This document shows positions 56,551-64,000 of a DNA stretch of 64,000 bases, piece by piece. The DNA comes from Anthoceros angustus. Lineage: Eukaryota > Streptophyta > Anthocerotopsida > Anthocerotales > Anthocerotaceae. Every line of letters begins with the position of its first letter. Positions within the stretch are counted from its first letter, which is position 1. Location: assembly GCA_010909165.1 (NCBI GenBank), contig MU008163.1, positions 558,001 through 622,000 of the forward strand, in the 5' to 3' direction. Made by a program: the position numbers and the translations under genes. The notes beneath the pieces were generated by a model. The model did not search any database. It was not told where the DNA came from and saw nothing but the letters and a program-made list of their open reading frames with translations.

Positions 56551-56748
56551 TCAATCAACAGTGTCGATGAAATAGCGTGAACGAGGGCCAAACACAACCA
56601 ATTCATCCCCACGAAAGAAAGCCACTTGACCTGTAGTGCGAGCTGCTCTGAAAGCGGGTAACTTCTCCCTCTTAGTCTTCCATTGTAATGGTGTAAGATT
56701 CTCATTGATATGTAACTGAGTTGTCCGTAACATAGACCCAGCCTTCAT
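56551..56748 (-). other. conserved frame also present, broken, in the satellite
   Basis: A 65-codon minus-strand frame containing LTPLQWKTKREKLPAFRAA. The satellite copies near 51.43-51.58 and 54.11-54.26 kb encode a recognisably related but interrupted peptide (LIPLQWQNKKEKLSAFK). It is probably a mobile-element or gene fragment from which part of the satellite was built. I do not recognise the family. Confidence 0.5.
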
Positions 56749-57043
56749 AACCTAGAGGCAATCATCCATAGAGTGAAAAGTCATAATCAATATGGGCTCC
56801 CTACCAGGATCCTTTCCAAGCCAGAAGGCTTGAGGAACGGTTTGTAGATGAGGATAGAAAATTAGATATTTTTATCGACCTAGAAAATCTTGAAAATAGC
56901 CCGGTGACTTAAACGTTACATTATATGATAGGTTTGTTTGTGTCTTCTCCTTTGGTATGAATATGGAAGTGCTAGGGATGCTTGGGGATACTCTATTCGA
57001 CTCCAGAATTTGGCCCACCAGTATCTAGGTAGGTGACCCTAGC

Positions 57044-57288
57044 AACTGATCCTAATGGGGTCACAGATGGCTCAACAAAGGTGGTTCTTGGCAGCTGACC
57101 CCAATGCGGTCACAAATGGCTCAAGGAAGGTGGTTCTTGGTAGCTGACCCTTATGTGGTCACAAATGGCTCAATGAAGGCGGTTCTTAGCAGCTGACCCT
57201 AATCCGGTCACAAACGGCTCAAGGAAGGTGGTTCTTGGCAGCTGACCCTAATGCGGTCACAAATGGCTCAACGAAGGTGGTTCTTGGC
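57044..57288. repeat. 49-bp minisatellite, five copies
   Basis: Five copies with exact period 49 (starts at 57044, 57093, 57142, 57191, 57240) of a unit containing AGCTGACCCTAATGCGGTCA and GGTGGTTCTTGG. Because 49 is not a multiple of three, the array is not a protein repeat in one frame, though the last copy is open into an 89-codon plus-strand frame. Confidence 0.92.
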
Positions 57289-58249
57289 CCGTGGTACACT
57301 CTGATGGCGGAGGTCAAATATTTGGAAGGGGATGAGTTGGATTTGATGACCACGACGGTGCAAGGCATCAATGCGATAGGTACCAACTTCATCGCCTCCG
57401 AGCTTGAAGGATTTTTCAAGCAGGTTATGCATACTAATTCAGTGTACATCCACTTGCTCAAAGATGGCTCCTTCTGGATCAAGCTAAACTCTGCCATTTG
57501 AGGTGGACAGGCTTCTTGCTTCTGACAAGCTGTTTTGGGATCGAGCACCATTAATCTTGGAATGATGTGACGTAAAAGTGGAATTCGATAGGAATGAGCT
57601 ACCGTAGCCATAAACCTTCAAGAGGGGGAATATACAAACCCTCTTCGGTTGCTGGTGGACCCTCTTGACATAGATCACACCTTTCTCAAAACAATGTTTT
57701 TTTCACGTTTGTGACGTATGTCCACGCTTGTCCGATGGATCCCATGTTGGAAACAACGATTTCCAAGGCTTTGCAATACACATGGGCCTCCACGTCTTGG
57801 CGAGTCTTCCCGGGACATATATCGCCAAAGCAATGGTCCACAATGTAGGAAGGAAAATTAAAATTCCACCACTTGAAGACGGTTTTTTTACTCCAAACTA
57901 TGCGAGTGGCCAACCTTGAACTGTATACCTCTATCCAACCACAAAACTTATCGTTAAATACCGTCAGACGAAATATAAGACGTCTACAATGGATCATTGG
58001 GATGGCTCAACTGCGACTCGTCTACTGCCTGTCCTGTCACAGAGTCTAAGACAACCGCTAGGTTTCTAATGCGCTCTACTTCTTCGTCTTCAAATTCGTC
58101 GTTTTCTTCCAAGGCCTTCTCGTCTTCGTTCACATCACACTTGGGGTCGTCGGAGGTGTCGCCACACATCATCCAACGCTTGCCCATCTTCCAAAAGTTC
58201 ACTGTTGTCCTCTGCAACCTCCTGGCACTCAAAGAAACAACTTGTGCCT
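57289..58249. other. decayed coding-like sequence, unassigned
   Basis: Minus-strand frames here (for example 58232-57984, rich in Asp/Glu: DVNEDEKALEENDEFEDEEV) may be the C-terminal continuation of the methyltransferase-like relic. A block at 57.75-57.83 kb (TTTCCAAGGCTTTGCA and GAGTCTTCCCGGGACATATA) recurs, split, at 59.74 and 60.2 kb. Confidence 0.35.
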
Positions 58250-59210
58250 TGACTATCTTTTCCGATACATACCTCCTTTGCCTGAATGTGATGGTCCTCT
58301 GCGATGGGGTTGAAATGTAAGCTCTTCCTCTGATGGAAGGACCTCATAACCATGTATTCTGAGGAATGTACCGCACATCTCAACCTCAATCAATGCGCAG
58401 GCCCACTCAGATCGCAGCAAGTGTGGTGGTCCCACGCCGAACATGCATCAAGAACCCGCCCTTCCTTTGAGAAGGTCCTTATAAGTTTCATAAGAAGACC
58501 AAGTGGGCGTTGATAAGGGCATACCACAAGTTTGTCATTGGACAGTACACTGCTTTCTTCACCACGTGGCGTGTCCTATAACCGACCTCCCATTGTTGAA
58601 CGTCCTGCATAGCATTCGAAGATAGGAGCTCTATCCTTTGTGCTTGTGTCTTTCGACACCATCCCACTGATGTACTCCAGCCTCAAACCCCGCCTCATCA
58701 TTATGCATGTTGGTCTTATCCCATATGAAGGATACCAATCCGCCTTTCCACATCCATGTCCGCATGGATTCTCGACGGCAGTGGGCTTCTTGACCCCATG
58801 CATGACTATAATGCGGTAGTCTTCACTTGTTGTCTTTTCCTCAAAGCTCAAACACGTCGCATCATTGCCATGTCCACCCGCTTATCCATAGGGCCAATGT
58901 CAAACCCACGTGGAACGCCCATTACTAGAGCGTGTACCCCTCGTCCTCGAAACCCCGCATGTCAAGAATATTTCTTGCCTCCACCTGGTATTGAACCTGT
59001 TTGTCACTGGAAGGCACGTTAAATATGTTAAGACCTTCTTCCAGGTCCTTATCAGCCAAAGCCCTTTGCTCGTTTTCAAGACCTTTCCAGTTGTTGACTT
59101 CAAATATGAAATGGCGGAAGTCATCCGGCAGCTTCGCCAAAACCTCGACGTCCTTTAGTTGCTGCAAGTTAAAAACAAAACCACGTCGTAAGTGCCCCAT
59201 GGACATAAGG
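58250..59210 (-). pseudogene. relic resembling an N4/N6-type DNA methyltransferase
   Basis: Minus-strand pieces in shifting frames read in order: KDVEVLAKLPDDFRHFIFEV, GVPRGFDIGPMDKRVDMAMM, VMHGVKKPTAVENPCGHGCG, IRPTCIMMRRGLRLEYISGM, then PYQRPLGLLMKLIRTFSKEG directly followed by RVLDACS and, after a one-base shift, GTTTLAAI. The last run matches the X-I motif pattern of amino-methyltransferases (KPxxLLxxLIRxFSxxGxxVLDxxxGxGTTxxAA). Motif I near the C-terminus implies a beta-class order. A DPPY-type catalytic motif is not visible; PRGFDIGP sits about where it would be. Frameshifts and stops make this copy non-functional. The fold call is by pattern only. Confidence 0.45.
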
Positions 59211-59215
59211 AGGCG

Positions 59216-59476
59216 CCCTCCATCTTCACTTGTGTTGGTGGAGGCGCCGGCGGCGCCCGGCGCCCATCTTCACTTGTGTGGTGGGCGGCGCCCGCCGCCT
59301 TCACGAAGCTGCCGATGGAGGGCGCGGCCGGCGCCCACCGCTGTCATGGTGGGCGGCGCCCGGCCGGCGCCCATCTTCACTTGTGTTGGTGGAGGCGCCC
59401 GGCCGGCCGGCGCCCATCTTCACTTGTGTGGTGGGCGCGGCCGGCGCCCACCGCAGCTTCCCTTGTGGAGGCGCCC
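59216..59476. repeat. GC-rich minisatellite with GGCGCC palindromes
   Basis: Repeats of TTCACTTGTGTTGGTGGAGG alternate with blocks such as GGCGCCCGGCCGGCGCC. The tract interrupts the minus-strand frame that continues on both sides (KGEKHFLFNV before it, LRRGFVFNLQQLKD after it). The same GC-rich block occurs at 60749-60767 and 60895-60911. Confidence 0.85.
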
Positions 59477-62400
59477 ACACATTGAATAGAAAGTGTTTCT
59501 CACCTTTCCGCAAATCTTGAAACTGACAAGACACTATCTGTTGCATGATGGGGATACTCTTCCGCACCTCCTCGAACGATGAGCACCCAAGGTGTTTCGC
59601 CATCGCCACTTGGATGATGTGAAATTTCTTGGGAGGGTGATATCATCATCCATGCCCTTTAGGTCAATAAGCCTGCAAGAACCTTCTCCGTTCGATATTA
59701 GTATCATTGCGCATTCACTGATGGTATTCCTTGAAACGATTTCCAAGGCTTTGCAAGCATATCCTTGACTTCACATATGCGATCGATTTTCTTTGACTCT
59801 TGATGACCTTCCGCTTTCCTTTGCCTTTCTTGCTCGTGCCCACCGCGACATGTTTCTTTTGCTCAAGCTCCCGGCTTCCCACTTTGTAAAAATCTTATCC
59901 ACATTCTCCCATACTCGCCTCCCGCTTTGCAATACACAAAATATGAGTCCTGTTGTCCACTTTGTTGCTTATATACATCGCCTTCTCGCCTCATCGCCGT
60001 CAATCAACCCTAGCGGTTTATGATTAAACTTCCATGCCATGGTCATGCACTCCGTTTTGCGATAATCGTTCGTCCCTCAAATATCGACTTGCTCAATGAA
60101 ATTCATTTTCTTCCTCTGTCGGACAACACATTGTGATCTGTTGCAAGAATTCGCATTTCACACCCCCACAATACACATGGGCCTCCACATCGAAAGCGAG
60201 TCTTCCCGGGACATATATCGCCAGTGCTTCATTCGCATAGGTGTGGTTGCCTCCAAGAACCCCATGACGTATTTTTTGCCTGAACTTGTCCCAATCAAGT
60301 TTGCTCGGTCTTCACACTCTGGGTCAATCATACATAATAGAGGCAATCGCCTTCCTCAATCCGCCTTCAAATCACGCGTGCCAAGTAATTTGTCCATGCT
60401 TCGTCAACCCTCCGTATCTGAGCATGCGGTGTGAGGTGTGATGCTGGCCGAAGGTTCTCCAATTTCACCAAAACTGTCTCCAAAACAACCTTTTTTGAAT
60501 AGGCCGATTCCCTGATGCGCGTTAGGGGGTCTTCATCCCGAATAGCATCTGCTAACCGCTCCTTGTCCGTTGATACATGGACAGATGGTATGTCCTCCAG
60601 CAACTCCTGCGCCTTTTGCATGCTATTGGTTTTTCTCCTGGTCCACTAGCTCCAAGCTCTGAACGACTCCTCTACTTTGATGCATGGCCCTCTCGCCTTC
60701 CTTTTCCTTTGCGCTCTTATTCCCACTCACATCCTGCATGGAGGGAAGGAGAGGCGCCCGGCCGGCGCCCCTCTTGATGATCACCATGATCTGCTTGCCC
60801 AGGCAGTGCTTCCAGAATGACCGCAGACCCGGCGCCTCATCGCCTTCTCGCCCCTCATCGCCTTCCTCAATCCGCCCTTGAGGTGCATCCATGGGCGCCC
60901 GGCCGGCGCCTCATCGCCTTCCTCCGGTCATACCTCCTACAACAGGCAGCCCTAAGGTCTCCACGATCGCGGATCTCGAACCTCTGCTGCGCATCCGATT
61001 GATCATCATCGTGCGAGAATATCGTGAATAGGGCCATCGTCTTCATCTTCGGTCCAAGCTCGCTTCCTTCTTCACAATCATCGAGTGAGATGTTCCTCCT
61101 CAACCACACCGTGCTCGAGTGCGCCTTAGGGACATGACTCTTACATGCTGAACAACCGATTGTGTGATTTACGCACATAGGGCCTGATGTATGCATTTCC
61201 AATTTGAGGCCCTGATTGACACAACATTTGTGGTTAGAGACCAAGCGAAAGCACGAAAAAACATACGAGGTCTCACTACCCCAAAATGCCTTCGAACAAT
61301 TACCGCTTTGTTCTCGTCTACATTCGCGAAGATGCACTGACCTGGGCTCGCATTTCTTGATGATCGGTTGTTGAACACGAGATCAAATGCCTGTATAGCT
61401 CGGGCCCTTGTGGCACTTCATCAAACTGTGGCTTTGTTATACTGAGCGATTGCGCATGGGTCTCCTTGACACATATCGGTTCGCCCACACAACCCAACCT
61501 CGTCCGATTAGGCAAGGCATCCTTGTATCCCATGATCCACAACTTGAAGAGTGGTGTCCAAATACCTTCATCCTGGCTCCATTCTTGAACCAACATCCGG
61601 TCCTTATCCAAAAGAGGTGTGGAATCCATCCGGGCTCCAAGCCTTCGTATGTAGACAGCCTCAAAGGCGTAAGGGGATGGAATAGGCCGCGCTCTGCTTT
61701 GTCTCCCTTGTCACCAGTAGGAAGACCTTTGGTTGTGCTAGCCTTACCGGAAGTAAGGCTCCCGGATTTCGCCTGATTCGCAGCTCCTACCAATTGCGAC
61801 CCAATCAAGGGGCCCAGCTTCCATCGCCATCGGGTCCCGACCTCCGCGCCCTTGAGGAGCATCCATGGGCGCCCCTGCGGCAGATGCCTTCCCCTTCCCT
61901 GGCGCTCTTGATCTCCTCACCTTCTGTAGGGGGTTAGGGGGATCAGGGATTCTATCGCCCTGGTCTTTTTTGCTCCTCCGACCCATTGCCATCTGCTGGA
62001 AGGCCACCAAAACCAAAGTTGAAGACCGCAATTCTTGCTCAGAGAGGTGGAAGATCGAAGAGCAAAACCCGTAATCTGACCTTTGTTTAGAGGATGTTGC
62101 CAAGGGAGGGCGTGGTGGCGCGATGGCGCAATTGCTCCGGCTTCACGGTGGCGGCGATAGTCCCGGCGATGCTGGCGAAAACGCCCGACCTTCACAAGCC
62201 GTCACAGACGCGAATGGGCGACTCTTCAGAAGTGTTCCCTTCGACGGTGTCTCGATGCACACCTCGACTTACAAACACCGATTTGCTCCAGTAAAAGAGA
62301 TAATCCTGCTTTCTTCCTAGGGCAATAATAACCCCATCGACATTAGGGTTGAAAGGATGCTCAAACATCATGTCCAGCGTATCCACATGAAGGTACCAGC

Positions 62401-64000
62401 AAAACCTAACCTCGCTCGAAAACTCGTATGTATGGATGGGAGCAGGTAGAACTATTTTTCATTCGCAGCAAGTTCCACCAAACCAAAGTAGGAGTACCCA
62501 CAAGTATCACCATCATGGTAATCAAAATCCCCATTGCGCCACAATCAGTCCATGTGGGATGCCGAGCATGAATGCAATGTAATTAAAGCTGCCGCCATTC
62601 CTTGTCCCAGCTAGCGGCGCCGCATATCTAAGCCGGATACGCTATTAACGTCCATTTTTCCCGAATGATTGACCCAAGTTTGCCTTAACCTTGCACGGCG
62701 GCCGCAAGGGTTTCAGGTTTGCCGGCCCGACACTTTAGTTCGTCTGCTCGTTTTCCAGCCAGCCTTCACAATCATGTTGAATGCTACTCATCCTTTGGAT
62801 GGAGATGAGGTGTGGATTGTTTTGTTGTCAATTTGCCGATGTTTTGGGCTTCTGTAGATCTTTGACTCTATTCCATCCGTCGGGTGCATCGCCTCATGCA
62901 TGTTTTGCGACGAAGCGCCGCAATTCAAGACAACGGCGCGGAGGATGTTGCCCAAAAGGAGGAGGATACTAAACGTGCCTCAAATACAGTCTCGGCATGT
63001 GGTGTGTGGACCTCTGCCTTCCCCAAAAGGGCAACGCATTCCCGAAGGTATAACCAGGAGAGAATCGAACTGGTCTGTTCCTACTTGCTTGAATTCCGTT
63101 CCTACATACCAATGCTTTGCTTGCATTTGCAGCTCGTTCCAGTGGTGGCCACAATGGGCGCCGCAGAAGTTCATCTTCACCATCTGTTCCGAGGGGTGTG
63201 CCTCGGACACCGAGAAACCTCAATTTGTATGCCGCCTTAGATAGGAGCCCGTCTGCTCGACTGCATGAGAATGCACAAAGTAGTGGAAACTGTTCCACCC
63301 GAGTAGGAGGGCCTCAAGCATTGAGGCGTGACTTATTTCCTACTATGGATGAGTGGGAAGGTATCCTCCGGAAAGGTGTCGGGCCGGCCGACGAGGAGGA
63401 TGACGTCTTTCAAACACCAGGAGGTGGACATGCCCGCAATCATACCATCCCAAGCCATTGAGCGAAAGCTTGATAGCAACAAAGGCTCTTGTTTCAACTG
63501 GTCAAAAGACGCTACCGGTGCCGATGAGGAAATGCGGCGGAAGCTGCGTCTCTTGATTTCCGCAAGCCCTGTTGCAACCAAATGTGTGTTCAGATATTGA
63601 CTATAGAAAGGTTGCGGGAGCGAGATACCGGTTTCTACGAATGGGCGAGCGGGAGACATTTGGAATCTCTTGTTCACGCCGATCGTAGCGGGCAGACAAT
63701 GATAAAGTTGTGACTCATCTATGGGGTCGACGCGATGCGCCTCGAGCCTTCGCAGGTATATTGCATTGGCCATAGTAGGTATGAGGAGTGAAGAGAAGGG
63801 TTATTGCACATGCACCGTGGATGGCTTTAGAGCAAACCCTAAGCAGTCTACATATGCGCAGGTGCAATCGCGTGGATGGACAACATTCTGCTCATGGCGG
63901 AAAGGCTCCCCAATGTTGATGTGTTCAATCTTCCGGACACATTTACAAAGTTCAAATTTGGGCAAAATATAAGCGGCAATGTGAGGGTTCCGATCGGTTT
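59477..64000. other. decayed repetitive sequence, no intact gene
   Basis: Many interrupted frames on both strands (up to about 156 codons) and none with a motif I can name. Pieces of one minus-strand coding sequence seem to be repeated (GDICPGKTR-like peptide at 57.8 and 60.2 kb; CKALEIV-like at 57.76 and 59.74 kb). This suggests several rearranged copies of one unknown element. GGCGCC-rich short blocks recur at 60.75, 60.83, 60.90 and 61.87 kb. Confidence 0.4.

Noticed and set aside
57235-57501. 89-codon plus-strand gene starting in the minisatellite
   Set aside because: It begins within a 49-bp repeat at a non-ATG codon and has no recognisable domain.

Overview
The window looks like nuclear DNA of a land plant that is not a seed plant. 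The evidence is: intron-bearing genes of plant-typical families (a GPI-type A1 aspartic protease, ARP3, VAP27, a YTH-DC m6A reader, a GDSL esterase, single-exon PPR proteins), degenerate Ty1/copia retrotransposons, a plant-type tRNA-Glu, and a PPR editing factor whose carboxy-terminal domain has a KP-type box and ends in DRH instead of DYW. From what I know, KP-type DYW domains occur in hornworts, lycophytes and ferns and not in seed plants, so one of these lineages is my best guess. The genus is not determinable from the sequence alone.

Layout. 1-15.8 kb is mostly mobile-element debris around one small gene (MIC10, 1.1-1.36 kb, minus). It holds a relic of a reverse-transcriptase-linked domain (2.1-2.8 kb), a probable copia LTR (3.35-3.91 kb), a copia RNase H cut in two by a nested gag-only LTR element with a 5-bp target duplication (5141-8636), a copia gag-protease-integrase reading frame that lacks reverse transcriptase (9.56-12.25 kb), and scrambled tandem and inverted repeats (12.7-14.2 kb).

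15.8-47.5 kb is a gene island: aspartic protease (+), a short K/E/A-rich reading frame (+), tRNA-Glu (-), ARP3 (+), VAP27 (-), a field of degenerate tandem repeats (27.9-29.0 kb), PLS-class DYW PPR (-), lipase class 3 (+), RCC1 repeat protein (-), YTH protein (+), GDSL esterase (+) and P-class PPR (-). Several neighbours are arranged head to head (PPR/lipase; RCC1/YTH) or tail to tail (ARP3/VAP; lipase/RCC1; GDSL/PPR). The genes serve unrelated housekeeping roles: actin nucleation, ER contact sites, organelle RNA processing, m6A reading, lipid and protein hydrolysis. No operon-like logic is expected.

48.0-54.4 kb is a satellite-like array in which each unit carries one or two modules derived from tRNA-Asp. 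Pol III A and B boxes and T-run terminators are kept, but the anticodon arm has been replaced. Some array copies differ by small losses concentrated at CAG, CTG and CCGG sites, which looks like a methylation-dependent base-calling artefact. 54.5-64 kb is decayed DNA: a broken PPR gene, a perfect 18-bp inverted repeat, a 49-bp minisatellite, a frameshifted reading frame resembling an N4/N6 DNA methyltransferase, and GC-rich GGCGCC minisatellites. Exon coordinates were placed by eye from GT/AG sites, reading-frame phase and family conservation; no alignment was run.
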